In this document: one piece after another, positions 43,427-54,502 of the stretch | How the letters are laid out: each line of letters starts with the position of its first letter | Numbering within the stretch: the first letter of the stretch is position 1 | Source of the DNA: Catenaria anguillulae PL171 | Taxonomy: Eukaryota; Blastocladiomycota; Blastocladiomycetes; Blastocladiales; Catenariaceae | NCBI GenBank assembly: GCA_002102555.1 | Contig: MCFL01000098.1 | Location: forward strand, 1 to 64,000 | Reading direction: 5' to 3' | Length of the DNA: 64,000 nt | Notes under the pieces: generated by a model | What the model saw: the letters and a program-made list of their open reading frames with translations, nothing else | Databases searched by the model: none | Told to the model about the DNA's origin: nothing | Made by a program: the position numbers and the translations under genes

Positions 43427-45883
43427 TCAAGATGACTCCTCCTCAGCGCCGCCTGTAAACACATCTGGCCCCAACTCCTCGCTCACGGCCAAGTCACTCT
43501 CAACCGTCCGTTCCGCTGCGCGCCTCGCACTTGCCACAATCGCTGGCACCTGTCCCAGCTCGCACCCGTGCTCGCTCAACCCACCAACAAACACACCAAC
43601 AAGCGTATCCCCAGCGCCAGTCACATTCTTCACCTTGACACCCCCCTTTTGCGGCCGGCTCCACCCAACCACATACATGGCATCCGACGCCAGCGCCTTG
43701 AACGCGCCTGCCCACGCCCACGACGCGTGCGCAACAAAAGGCTTCAACTCACCCGCCATCGACCAGCTCGCCTTGGGCTCGCGGAAATCCCGCGTCAACC
43801 GCTCAATGTACACAACACCTTGGGCCCCACACTTGATGAGCAACCGTGGAATCCGATCCGTAACAACCAGCGCCGAGCCCATGACCGAATCAATCAGCTC
43901 GGGAACCCCCATGCCACCGTCTTCGTTATTGTCGCCCGCCGCCGCCTGCGTCGCTGACTTGACGCCCTCAATCGGAATCTCTTGCACAAGCGCGTCATTG
44001 ACATGCTCGGGCCACGCCCGATTGTGCGCCTCCCGCCACGCATTCGCCATCGCCTCCAGTTCGGCCGTATTCGGCGTCGCATAAGTCACCCCACCTCGCA
44101 GCCACGGCATCGCCGTCGATTTCGGAATCGATGTCGGCTCGAAAATCACAGGCGCTGGAACCTTGGACGTTGCACATGCGTCCACAACGGCACCAAACAC
44201 CTTGTCATCCACGTTGCCATCCACCACAACAAGTGACGCACGGCTCTCAGAAACAAGCTTGCACGCACGATCAGCCGTCACTTGCGACTTGAGGATATCC
44301 ATGTCGGCAACCGCAGTCACCAGCTCGCCTTGACCCGTGTGCAATGCCGAATACACTGCCGTGCGAGCATCACACGCCTGAATCACGCCATGCGTCGCCA
44401 ACCCAAGCTGGGCCATCGACTGCACCAGCATGCTACCCGCAACATCACCACCCGTCGCCGACACAAGCACAGGATTCGCCCCCGGGCACACACGGTGCAA
44501 CGCCTCCGTCATGTTGCGTGCAACACCTCCTGGTGTTTGCGTTACACGCCCAGGGTACGACGAACCAGACACAAGTTCGGCAGAGGCGAGGGTCGACGTG
44601 ATATCCATGACAAGGCCGCCAATGAGCACAGGACGCTTCTTGTTTTTGGTATCGTTGTTGTTGGTTGCCGGTGTGAACGCGGATGCAACTGCACTTGGGG
44701 AGGCTCCTGCGGACGCAACCCGCATCCGCGCCAAGGCAACCGCAATCTGCGCCCCAACCTTTGCATTGTTGCGAATCAATCCAATATTCGCTTCCAGGCT
44801 CTTTCCACCCGTCAATTCTGCCACCCGCGCGAGCAGAAACGGCGTTGCATCTTTGCCCGAAATGCCTTGCTCATGCGACTCGCGCACCGCCTGGTCGACG
44901 GCACGTTGAATGAGATCTGCATCGGCGGCGTCTGGGTTGGGCACGGCAATCACGACGCCCGAGCGCAGATTGAGCGCGCGGTTGTGGTAAATGATGGAGG
45001 CACATTCGCCGATCGTGGGCGAGTGATTGGGGGAGACAAGGCCCGAGGTTGGCGTGTAAAAGGCAGGGAAGTCTGGAGTTGGAGCGTGGGTCGTGACAGT
45101 GACACCTTGGGTTTCCTAGATGGGACGTCCAAAAGTCAGTTTCGGTCATCAGCCTGCCCAAAATGAAGGACGTACAAGATATTCAAGAGTTTTCGGGATA
45201 TCGAGAATGGACTTGACACCGGCGCAGATAACGGCGACCGGCGTGCGACCCTAGATGTATAATGCATCCTTACGTTAGTCACGGTAAATGAAGCTCACCC
45301 ACGTTTCGGCCAACAAGCTCTGACAACGCACCAGCTCGGTCAAATCGGCACTGACATCAAACGTCGTCTCGGCTCCGCGATGGACACCACCAATCCCGCC
45401 CGTCACAAAAACGTCAATCCCAGCCTTCTCGGCAACCACCATGGTTCCACTGACGGTCGTGGCTCCATTGCCCTTGCGTGCCAACACGGGCGCGAAGTCC
45501 CTCCTTGACGTCTTTGTAACCTGATCCCGCTTGAGCTGTCCCAAATGCATGAGCGCCTCGTCCGTCAATCCAACATGCACTTGGCCATCGAGAATGGCAA
45601 TCGTGGCAGGCTCTGCGCCGTTGTTGCGGATGATGCGCTCGACATCGCGGGCCGTGTCGACGTTTGCCGGAAAGGGCATGCCGTGGGTGATGATGGTGGA
45701 CTCGAGGGCAACCACGGGCTTTTGCGAGTCAAGGGCCGCACGCACGGCGGGCGAGTACACAAATTGGGTTGCGGGTGTCGACAGGTGGCGGCGACCAACA
45801 ACGGATCGCGTGAGGGCAATGCCCTGGCGGGTGCTCCAGCCAGCCATGAGCAGGCGGCGGGCGGCGGTCGACGGGAATAACAT
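43427..45883 (-). CDS. Bifunctional pseudouridine-5'-phosphate glycosidase / pseudouridine kinase
   Basis: Pseudouridine kinase phosphorylates pseudouridine, and the glycosidase splits the C-C bond of the product to uracil and ribose 5-phosphate, so the fusion makes a complete catabolic pathway. Three exons: 45883-45299, 45250-45176 and 45115-43427; introns of 48 and 60 bp; 782 aa. The N-terminus (MLFPSTAARRLLMAGW...RRHLST) looks like a mitochondrial presequence. The PsuG domain follows (residues about 40-345: ALESTIITHGMPFPANVDTA; SGTMVVAEKAGIDVFVTGG; CAGVKSILDIPKTLEYL). The PfkB kinase domain (about 380-775) has VLIGGLVMDI, TPGGVARNMTEAL and the signature VTGAGDTLVGVFVGG with the catalytic Asp. 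Such fusions are known in other eukaryotes. The 3' end lies in the inverted repeat and is duplicated at 31459-32513. Confidence 0.95.
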
Positions 45884-46340
45884 TGTGGATGTTGTGTCGT
45901 GTGTGTAAATATCCGTCGGGAGTTGTATTGCGGGACTGCTTCAGTTGCACATTCCCTGAGAGACAGAGAGGCGTTCTGTTGATTGTCCTTGCTCATCATG
46001 CTGTGGCTGTGTCACTCTCAGGCAATTTGTGTCGAAAAGCTCAGACCGCCAACGAATTCCATTTTCAACGCGGCACGGCACTCAAGCTCAAAGAGAGATA
46101 CTCGCAGTTAAATACATGAGTCAAAATACAGTCAAGGTTTACTTACTTGGTGAATACGGCATGAGATACTCGGATACAAGAGGAGGTGGGAGACAAAAAG
46201 AAAAGCCGAAAGCGAAACAAAACAAATGTGTTTGGTGAAGAACCTCGTCATCAGAACACTTCCATCCGAGGTGTATCCGCTCTCGCTCGCCAATTCCGGC
46301 CCCCATTCAACACTCCTTCGCACGCCGTTGCACTCCACGC
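45884..46340. other. Intergenic between PsuG-PsuK and SNU13
   Basis: 457 bp containing the promoter side of the PsuG-PsuK gene and the SNU13 3' end. No gene recognised. Confidence 0.4.
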
Positions 46341-46814
46341 TTAGATGAGGAGCTTCTCAATGTTCTGCTTGATGGTGTTGATCTGGGGCACCAAGTCCGA
46401 AGCAGCGTTGGTGGTGAAGGAGCACGAAATGACGGACCGCGAGACACCGCAAGCACGGCCAAGAGCAACCTTGGAGGGCACAAACACGTAGGGGACGTTC
46501 TTGTCCTCGCACAAGAGCGGCAAGTGCAACAAAATCTCAATCGGCTCGGCATCAGCGGCCATGACAATGAACTCGGACACACCACGGTTGAGCGTCTTGG
46601 TCACCTCGTTGGCGCCCTTCTTGAGCTGCTTGTAGTGCGACGCCTGCTGGACTAGGTCCAAAATGGTGTTGGTGAGGGTCGCATCAGCGAGCGGGAAAGC
46701 CTTGGGGTTGGGGGTCGACTACAATGCATTGGTCGGGTCCAGGAGGGGTCAAGCGTCAACCAATGAGGCTCCATTTTGAATTCTGCATTGAATGAATGGC
46801 CGTGTCCATACCAT
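46341..46814 (-). CDS. SNU13: Snu13 / 15.5K (L7Ae family) RNP core protein
   Basis: Snu13 binds kink-turns in U4 snRNA and box C/D snoRNAs and nucleates assembly of both particles. The main exon 46718-46341 encodes [17 protein letters not shown], the L7Ae motif [35 protein letters not shown] and [17 protein letters not shown]. No ATG starts it; TAG|TCG is an acceptor. The only good upstream solution is an exon consisting of ATG alone (46814-46812, context CACC), followed by GTATGG and a 93-bp intron (46719-46811). Spliced length is 126 aa, the same as the yeast protein, and the start [10 protein letters not shown] fits the family. The gene is divergent from the seven-TM gene. Confidence 0.95.
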
Positions 46815-47166
46815 GGTGGAATGTGGTGGATGCTGAGTGCTTTCGTGAGTTAAACCGTCGTCACTGATGGATAGAGCTGAATCCAGCCGGCGCATTCTCG
46901 CAAGTTTCGACAGAGTCAGACCGCAGACCGTGCAGCAACAGAGAAAGTGCATTGCCAGTCACGTGACTTCATCTGAGGCATCACACGCTGCTTGATTGCT
47001 TGTCCTCGCTTACCTACAACACTTGCAACACAGAACAAATCGTTCTGGTACCTGGAACCGTGTCCCGAGTGCCAAGTACATTGGAACATCGCGGATTTGG
47101 CCTGAATACACTGTAGCCATTGCAATTTATGCCCACTCACATTGACCCCATACAAGCCTCCTCACA

Positions 47167-48651
47167 ATGCCCAACCCCACCATTCCCGCATGGATTGCCA
47201 CCGCGATATGGACCGTGAGCTTTCCCCTCTGCATCTACCCAATCTACCACCTGGTCCATGACCGCCGCAAACACACCAGGTCGAGCCTGGCCACAAGCCA
47301 GCAACTCAAATATGCTCACCACGAGCGGTGGCGCACATTTAACATCTTTCTGTGGTCGTTTATCGCATTATCACACGTGGGGCTGATAGCCTACTCACTG
47401 CTCGCTGCCCTTGAATCCACCTGCTACGCGGGCCGCCCGCCAGACTATGGCCTGCAAAGCCACCTGCGCATGTGCCCAAAAAACCAACTCTTGTTTGCGC
47501 TCGACCTGGCAAACTTTGTCGTGTGCCCCATGTACCCGATCATGATTCTCGCAACTTACACGGACCTGAGCTTGATGCATCACCGGCGCGCGGGCAAGTG
47601 GTTGAAACGCTACCTGTTTCCGATTCTCGGCGGCATTCTGACCGTGCTGACGGGCGTGGTCATGACGGCCAACATAGGTATTCGCGTGCACTTGGTGACG
47701 CCTGACCGCGAGTTGAGCGGCGCGGGACTCGCATTTCAGGTTTGGGCGCGTGCGTGGGCCAATGCAGTGTATGCGACGTGGTTTGCCGTGTTGATCTTGG
47801 TGGCACTTGTATCCACCGTGTTGATCATGCGACTCCTGCCCATGTTGAGGCAAAGGTCGGAATCCACTCGGGTCATGGGTCGAGGAGCAGGCGGCCAAGC
47901 GAGGAGCAGTGAGCGGCCGCTCGGATCATTGCTGGCAGCCGGCAGCACTGGCGGTGGGAATGTCAGCAGCTTGGTGAAAAGCGTGTCAAAGGGAATGGTG
48001 TCGGGGCTTTTGAATCCATTGACGCTCAGCATCAGTCGCACTAGTACATCTGTTACTGCCACTGAAGATGCGGATACGACAAGGTCAAGTACAACAGTCC
48101 CAGCACCCACAGCAACCACCACCAGTGTCGCAACGAACGCTTACACAAACCGCCTCGTACAATGCCTTTCGCACCTGCGGCTCGCGCTGGGATTGCTCGT
48201 CCTGACACTCCTCGCCATCACGGCAGTGACCATCGCCAATGTGCTGCCCACCGTGCTTTATGTGTGCGCAGGCTGGCTCTCAGGCCGCATCGTTTTCCTA
48301 TGCCTGTTCCTGGCGACACGTGAGGTCAGGCACGCCGTGCTTTTGCGTCGCCATGTTCCAAACAAGCGCGATGCTGGGACATTGGCGTTGAGTGCGTGGG
48401 AACCTGGCGTGGAGGGAGGTCAGGAAAGTGCCATGAGTCGGCAGTCGGCGACGGTCGGGCAATTGGGAACGTATGACGATGGATATGGCGGGGACGGATG
48501 GGAGGTCAGAAGTGGAGTTGAGGTGCGAGTCGAGCTGGTAAGTGAGTACAGGGACACTGTTGGGAGCGAAAGTCGGTCCTCGAGTGGTCAGGAAGTGAAC
48601 CGATTACGGTTGATGAGCGGTAAAGGCGGCAAAAATGGCAGGAAGTTTTGA
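47167..48651 (+). CDS. Orphan seven-transmembrane (GPCR-like) protein
   Basis: A single exon of 494 aa without frame breaks. Seven hydrophobic spans are visible at about residues 6-30, 57-82, 107-135, 148-172, 193-224, 338-361 and 364-384. A long polar loop (about 225-337, Ser/Thr-rich) lies between spans five and six, and there is a polar C-tail of about 110 residues. This is GPCR topology with a large third intracellular loop. I see no DRY or NPxxY motif and no match to a known fungal receptor class, so ligand and pathway are unknown. Codon use looks like its neighbours. Start MPNPTIPAWIATA is the first ATG in frame. Confidence 0.7.
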   Translation: MPNPTIPAWIATAIWTVSFPLCIYPIYHLVHDRRKHTRSSLATSQQLKYAHHERWRTFNIFLWSFIALSHVGLIAYSLLAALESTCYAGRPPDYGLQSHLRMCPKNQLLFALDLANFVVCPMYPIMILATYTDLSLMHHRRAGKWLKRYLFPILGGILTVLTGVVMTANIGIRVHLVTPDRELSGAGLAFQVWARAWANAVYATWFAVLILVALVSTVLIMRLLPMLRQRSESTRVMGRGAGGQARSSERPLGSLLAAGSTGGGNVSSLVKSVSKGMVSGLLNPLTLSISRTSTSVTATEDADTTRSSTTVPAPTATTTSVATNAYTNRLVQCLSHLRLALGLLVLTLLAITAVTIANVLPTVLYVCAGWLSGRIVFLCLFLATREVRHAVLLRRHVPNKRDAGTLALSAWEPGVEGGQESAMSRQSATVGQLGTYDDGYGGDGWEVRSGVEVRVELVSEYRDTVGSESRSSSGQEVNRLRLMSGKGGKNGRKF

Positions 48652-48785
48652 AAGTAGGATGTATTTCGTCGAAATGATTGATTCATTGGCCAGGAGCACT
48701 TGAGCAGAGTTGAAGAGAAAAAAAAAATGATTGAAGTCTGCAGCAGAGGAGCATTTGCAAGTCCAGCCGTCCATTATCTGCCTTC

Positions 48786-49444
48786 TCACCATTCTTGGTC
48801 GCCCTCCTCTAACTCCATCACCATGCTCTCCCACCTCTCTGCATCCACCGCCTCCTCCTCGCCAAAACCAGCCCCATCCCCAACGCTAAACAACTTGTCT
48901 GATGGGCCGGAAAAGTAGTCGCGGTGGTCGGACGCGTCGTGGACAAGCACCATGGGCGAATGAAACGAGTCGTACAAGTGGTCGTTGGCTAGCACCGTGT
49001 CCAAGAGCGAGGCTTCGGCAATGTGCGAGGGTCCAACGGCAGACACATGTTCCTCATGGGAAAGCGCGCCCACGGAGCGTAACGTGTCGGCGATGGACGC
49101 GGCGTGAAACGATGGACCAGATGACGAGAAGGCGGATACGTGCTGATCCTGTGGAAAGGCGGATGGCAATTGGGAATGAGGTAGGAGGTATAGGCAAAGG
49201 ACACAAGCACCTGGGGATTGCGTACGGCGACCGAAGGAGCAACGGCAACTTCGTCCAAGCGGCGTGCAGTGATTGCAAACTCGGTTTGTGGAATGAGCGG
49301 GACCAAGGCCGCCACGAGCTGGTCGTTGTGTGGGTGAGCAGCTTGAGAATGTGCAGTCGTGACCAGTGCCGCCATGAGCATCACGGCGAGTGACAATGGC
49401 ACCAGGCTGGCATGAGTGACAGAGTGCATGGAGTACGATTTCAT
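48786..49444 (-). CDS. Small secreted protein, unknown
   Basis: Two exons, 49444-49211 and 49148-48786, with a 62-bp intron (GTGCTT...CACAG) joining VAVRNPQ to DQHVSAFSSSG; 198 aa. The N-terminus has a signal peptide (hydrophobic LVPLSLAVMLMAALVTTA, cleavage likely after AHS). The mature part has no cysteine pattern; it is His/Asp/Ser-rich and ends strongly acidic (SMVMELEEGDQEW). No family recognised. It sits tail to tail with the seven-TM gene and divergent from the TPR gene. Confidence 0.65.
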
Positions 49445-49732
49445 GATTGCAGCAAACAGAAGCTATGGTGTCATTTGCTCGGCAGAGGCGTAGTTGTGCA
49501 CAAGAGCGTCGCACACATCGGTCATTGAAGAAGCATGGGAATGAATCTCTTATGCTTGACGTTTGCGTGTTTTCCGGGTGTGCGGACACTTTCAATGATG
49601 TGATCGGTGGCCCATTTCGTTGGTCGATCATGCATGGCCAGACTCTGAGCGGTATCGACCATTACATGATGCCAGACACAATTATTGTTATGGCGATTCC
49701 TCACCACAGTCTGCCGATAAATAAACACCGCC

Positions 49733-50491
49733 ATGTACCGCACTGCCATCTCCCGCATTTTCACCTCAACGGCACCGGCTATGTCGGCCGTGCGCCACCC
49801 GGTCCTCCAGGTCTTCATGTGCCGGGCTGCTGGTGTCGCTGCACTCACCCATGGCGCATCCTTGCTCGCCACCAAGACACAGAGCTACGCAACCGCCACG
49901 GGACCCAAGGAAACCGACCAAGCCATTTCTCTTTTCAACGAAGGCAACCAAGCCCTTCAAGCCGACAAGCCGCATCTGGCCCTCGCAAAGTACTTGGAAT
50001 CCATCCAACTGCATCCAACCGCCGAAGCCCTGTTTAATGCAGGCAACGTGTACCTGCAAATGGGCCGGCCCGAGGACGCCCTGCGCATGTACCAGCAATC
50101 GCTCGATCTTGCCGAGCACCCGGACACGCTCATCAACATGGCCAACGTGACTTTTCTCATTCAAAAGAACCCTGCCGGCGCAATGGACCTGTACCGGCGC
50201 GCGGCCAAGGCACACAAGGCCATGAGTGGCAATCCCATGTCTGAGGACGAGCGTAAGGCCCATGGCGAGATCTGGTTCAATTTCGGGTGTGTGGCCGATG
50301 CCGCGGCGTCGCAAATGACCTTGCCCGACAAGTTGGCCGAGGCCGTTGAGAGCTGGAATGAGGCAGAGTCGGCGTTTGGCAAGGCTGCAGCCAGGGGCAT
50401 TGAGCGTGCAGACATGTTGCAGAAGAATGTGCAGATCAAGCGGGTGGCTAAGCTCAAGGAGTGGCAAAAGAAGGGTGCGGAATCCTCTTGA
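49733..50491 (+). CDS. Mitochondrial TPR-repeat protein
   Basis: A single exon of 252 aa. The first about 55 residues are basic/hydroxylated without acids (MYRTAISRIFTSTAPAMSAV...SYATATG), as in a mitochondrial presequence. Three TPR-like helical pairs follow (AISLFNEGNQALQADKPHLA; EALFNAGNVYLQMGRPEDAL; ...INMANVTFLIQKNPAGAMDL), then a helical part with IWFNFGCVADAAA and a Lys-rich end. TPRs bind partner proteins; no specific assignment can be made. Confidence 0.75.
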   Translation: MYRTAISRIFTSTAPAMSAVRHPVLQVFMCRAAGVAALTHGASLLATKTQSYATATGPKETDQAISLFNEGNQALQADKPHLALAKYLESIQLHPTAEALFNAGNVYLQMGRPEDALRMYQQSLDLAEHPDTLINMANVTFLIQKNPAGAMDLYRRAAKAHKAMSGNPMSEDERKAHGEIWFNFGCVADAAASQMTLPDKLAEAVESWNEAESAFGKAAARGIERADMLQKNVQIKRVAKLKEWQKKGAESS

Positions 50492-51220
50492 GGTGTCTAT
50501 TGGGTTGTTTGGGGAGCCATTGTATAGTATGGTTATGATACAAGTATCTTTGTACGGTTGTTTACACTTTGCTATCCCTATTTGCGTTGCCCAGGATTCA
50601 TGCTTGCCTTTCGGTTGGATCCGTACAAGGTCAGAAACATGTCGAATAAGGTCAAGGCAAAGCACAGGGATCGTGCAAGGCAGCAAAGCAGGGAGGAGGC
50701 TGGGCAAGAGAACAAGGGAAGCAGCAGTTGAATGTCTTAATACCGAGTTCATGTGTGGATACGCATTGATAATCAAGGTCTTGACTCTTTGACTCTGGCA
50801 CACTAAAAAATCAGCATGTGCTGGATTGGTGGGAAAACGAGTCGGGGGTCGAGTTTGACTTTGCCAGCGTGCGTCAAATGATGGATGAAAAGGATAAACA
50901 GGTTGATGATGAGTCTTGGGAATGATTAGAAGAGCAAAAGAGCAAGCGTTGATGGATAAATACAAGTCTCTTTCTGCTCCATTGATGACTCCTTGCGAGA
51001 GACACTTGAACAGAAAAGCGCGAACCCCGAAGCGTGGAGACCAGTCACGTGAGCGCGGCCTGGCTCGCATGCATCCTGTTCTGTTCAGGCATCGCAACGA
51101 CAGCCACCGCCAGATGAACCAACGAGTGCAAGCAATTGCAGTCCTATCGCACACACAAGCTTGCGCGCCGTCCAAAAAAAAACAACGCACGCACGCACGC
51201 ACGAAAACGCACACGCAACC
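50492..51220. other. Intergenic, no supported gene
   Basis: 729 bp before PWP1. It includes a run of A and a GCAC repeat (about 51174-51203) just upstream of the PWP1 start. No gene or RNA recognised. Confidence 0.4.
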
Positions 51221-52979
51221 ATGATTTCATCACTCAAATGGATCCCGCGCGGCGCCTGCGCCACGACCCCGCGCCGCGTCGCCATGGACGATGCGGAATT
51301 CAAGCGCATGGCCGAGGTTGCAGGCCTTGAGCACGAGGAGGCCATGGCCGAGCTCGAGCGTGCGCGCGCGGCCGAGGCGGAGGCGGCCGACAAGGACGAT
51401 GCCGAGGACGAGGACGAGGATATGGAGAGTGGGAACGAGTCTGGGTCGGATGACGACGAGGATGCAGAGGACGACGAGGACGATGGTATGGATGTGGATG
51501 TCAAGGAAAAGAACCCGGATGATTTGTCCGAGTACAACTTGGATGGTTATGATGATGAGCCCGAGAATGTGATTGAGAGTACGATTTTTTTTCTTTTCTC
51601 TTGTGCTCGGCGTTGATTGAATTGTTTGGCTCCATTGATCTTGACCACCGGTCTGTGTTCTACAACATTTAGCCGCCAACATCTTTTCCAACATGAAGTC
51701 CATGGTGTACCACGCGGCCGACGATTCGACCGAGGACCCTTATGTGACCAACGTGTCGGACGACGAAGCCGAGCGTGCCGAAGAAGAAGAAGCGCTTGCC
51801 ATTGCCCCCTACGACTCTGTGCTTGTTGTTGCCACGACTGCTGACGACATTTCGCAGCTCGAGTTTCAAGTGCTCGAGGGCGAGCCCGACGATCTGTCCG
51901 ACTCGGAGGACCAAGTGGCCGGCACCAACTTGTACACGCACCACGACGTGATGCTGCCCACGTTCCCGCTGGCCGTCGAATGGTTCGACTATGTGCCCGG
52001 GTCGCAAACTACCTTCAAGTCGACGGCACACGACGGCACGGATCGCGGCAGTTTTGTTGCGGTTGCCGGATTTGCGCCCGACATTGAGTTGTGGGACGTG
52101 GATGTGGTGGACGCCATGCTGCCATTGGCCGTTCTGGGTGCCCCACGGGAAACCGATGCGGCCACGGGCAAGCTCGGCAAGAAGAAGGTCAGCGGCGCGG
52201 CAAAGCGCACGCCCAACGACCAGTTTCACGTGGACGCGGTGCTTGCCCTGTCGTGGAACAAGGCGCATCGCAACTTTTTGGCGTCTGGGTCGGCCGATGC
52301 CACCGTCAAGATTTGGGACTTGGACACGTTGACGGCAGTGCGCTCCTTCACGCCGCATGCCAAGGCGGCCAAGAAGCCGGCAGCAAAGCCCGGGCACGTT
52401 GCGGGCGCAAAGGTGTGCATCACGCAATGGGCCCCCGCAGCACCCACGTGCTTGTTGACGGGCGGACACGATGCCACGGTCCGCTTCTTTGACACGCGCA
52501 CGCCCGACCAGCTCGTCACGTGCAAGTTGACGGCCGACCCGGAATCGGCCGCCTTCAACACGGTCCCCGGAGCAGACTCGCAAGTGTATGTGTCGACGGA
52601 AGACGGTCACATTGTGCTTGTGGACTTGCGCAACGCCGCTCAGCCTGTGTGGACATTAAGTGCACATTCTGGCGGATCGGCATCGTGTGTATCGTTGACC
52701 CCCTTGGGCACCACGTTGGCCAGTGTGGGTGCAGACAAGACGGTCAAGATTTGGAATGTCAGCTCGGGCAAGCCGGCGTTGCGGCACTCGAGGCAGATGC
52801 CCCAGTTGGGTCCCTTGTTTTCGTGCGCGTGGTGTCCCGAGCAAGAGGGCGTGTTGGCTGTGGGTGGTGCAAGGGGCAGCGTTGTGTTGGATTTGAACAT
52901 GAATGCCGTGGTGACGGCAAACGCCAATGCCGGCGACAAGGACGACGATATCTCGGAGGATGAGAGTGATGATGAGTAG
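51221..52979 (+). CDS. PWP1: Pwp1, WD40 ribosome-biogenesis factor
   Basis: Pwp1 is a nucleolar WD-repeat protein needed for 25S/28S rRNA processing. Two exons, 51221-51578 and 51673-52979, with a 94-bp intron; 554 aa. The N-terminus MISSLKWIPRGACA is the conserved Pwp1 start (yeast begins MISATNWVPRG). A long Asp/Glu-rich region follows (about residues 60-115), then the region around FSNMKSMVYHAADDSTEDPY, then WD repeats (ALSWNKAHRNFLASGSADAT; ACLLTGGHDATVRFFDTRT-type; ASVGADKTVKIWNV). The end is acidic (DDDISEDESDDE). Stop TAG. Confidence 0.94.
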
Positions 52980-53214
52980 ACAGACCTTTTGTTCTTTTCC
53001 TTTTTTCTTTTTCTTTTTTCTTTACCCCCCTTCCCGACTCTTTACTCGATATCTACATGTAATCATCATTGCTGTATCATCTGTTTCTAATTATCCGCTG
53101 CCCAGTGGCATGGACTTGCTCCATATTGCCAGGAAACAATGAAGATGTATATGTACAGAATATATGTACAACAACAAACTGCTACAGAAACAGCAGCAGG
53201 ACAGTCAAGAGCGC

Positions 53215-53947
53215 CTAGATGGTCAATTCCTCGCGAGCAGAGAAAAAGTGCGTGTAAGTGACAATGGTGCCATAGACGAGAATCCCGCCGGCGACCGACA
53301 TGTAGCCGGCGACAGGATGAATCTGGGGGCAGAGGAAGGGGTGGCGCAAACAGCGGAATGAGAATCCCCAGAGCCAATAATGTGAAAAAAAGGACAAGAA
53401 AAGAAAAGAGAGCCGCACAATCGAGGATCGGGTGAGTGCAATAGGCAGACCTGGAGGAAGGGGCGGGGCGATGTCAATCAAAATATAGTTGGCATGGTGC
53501 AAGAGAAACGAGTGGAACACACCAAAGCCCGTGACGACGAGAAAGGACGTGAGAAAGTATCCAGCGTCGCGCAATCCGCTATGTATGGCACGCATGGGAC
53601 AACAGCCAACAAAGTTATCATCTCAGCCGGCTATTCCAACTAAGCTCATGATTGGGGACGAGACGGAAACCCGCCAACGAACCTGGACGGGCTGTCGGAA
53701 AAGACGTCGTCGGCGCCGGTACAACGTGCACAGATCATGTTGGGCAGCGGTGCGAGGATGTACGTGAAGACTGTTTGGGAGTGCGGCCAAATTGGCGGCG
53801 TTTGTGAGCCATGACCCGAGCTGCAGTGGATTGGAAGCACGAGAGATCGACGAACCGACGAGAAGAGGTAGCCAATTGCTGTACAAGGCACACGCCAAGA
53901 TGACGAGGAGAAAGCCAGTCGCAAAGGCAAATGCCAGGCCGATTACA
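53215..53947 (-). CDS. VPS55: Vps55 endosomal sorting protein (first exon unresolved)
   Basis: Vps55 is a small four-TM endosomal protein that works with Vps68 in transport to the vacuole. Minus-strand exons: 53947-53856 (GFLLVILACALYSNWLPLLV), 53770-53683 (FTYILAPLPNMICARC; DVFSDSPS) and 53578 to about 53340, plus 53215-53340 (SGLRDAGYFLTSFLVVTGFG; YMSVAGGILVYGTIVTYTHFF). Introns are 85 and 104 bp; a third intron between the last two blocks keeps frame but its ends are unclear. The pattern ALA-P-N and D-SDS match yeast Vps55. The acceptor at 53948 needs an upstream coding exon with the start codon; ATG 54127 is a candidate but its splice phase does not fit. Confidence 0.85.
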
Positions 53948-54502
53948 CTGGAAAAGTAGAAGTAGGGTCGCGTGGCGTGAGGTGGGTGGTGGTGGTCCAC
54001 AGTAGTTGGCGAGTCAGTTGAAATGGCTTATGCATAAGCTTGGCAATGGGGAAAGGAGGTTGTGGTTGTTGAGGCAAAAACATACGCTGGGTAAGACACG
54101 AATATGAATGTCGAGGAGAGTCAGCATATCGAGTGACGGTCAGAGGCAGGCAGATGACGGGTGGGTGCGGACGACGGACTTTTGACGCCGGCTGGACGGG
54201 ACATGATGATTCGGTGGTTGGGCAAGAAGCGATGGCGGGTCAACAAGGTGTGAATGCAGAGGGCTGCTTATGCGTATAGTTATGCATATGGATCCATAGG
54301 GTGTCTCGGTTCACGCTGTCCGGGAATCATGCCAAGGCTGGGCCCGTCTTGAAGGAGCGGAGCGTGAACTTGAAAAGGAGAATAAAGCGACCATGAATGA
54401 TCGATGATTTTCAATTTTCATGATCGGCAGCCAATCATCGGTGCCATTGTGTAATATCTATACCGGTACATACATATATGCAATCCGGATCCAATTGTCT
54501 CG

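Larger units (their letters stand above)
40374..44483 (-). repeat. Large inverted repeat, right arm (4110 bp)
   Basis: Reverse complement of 31459-35563. Left edge 40374 lies in the coding part of the 37682-40554 gene; right edge 44483 lies within the last exon of the intact PsuG-PsuK gene. Five tRNA genes and the 27-base A/T run are at mirrored places. Confidence 0.97.

Noticed and set aside
31459-44483. Transposon or retroelement origin for the inverted repeat
   Set aside because: No transposase, reverse transcriptase, integrase or terminal repeats are seen; arm edges fall inside ordinary genes without obvious target-site duplications.
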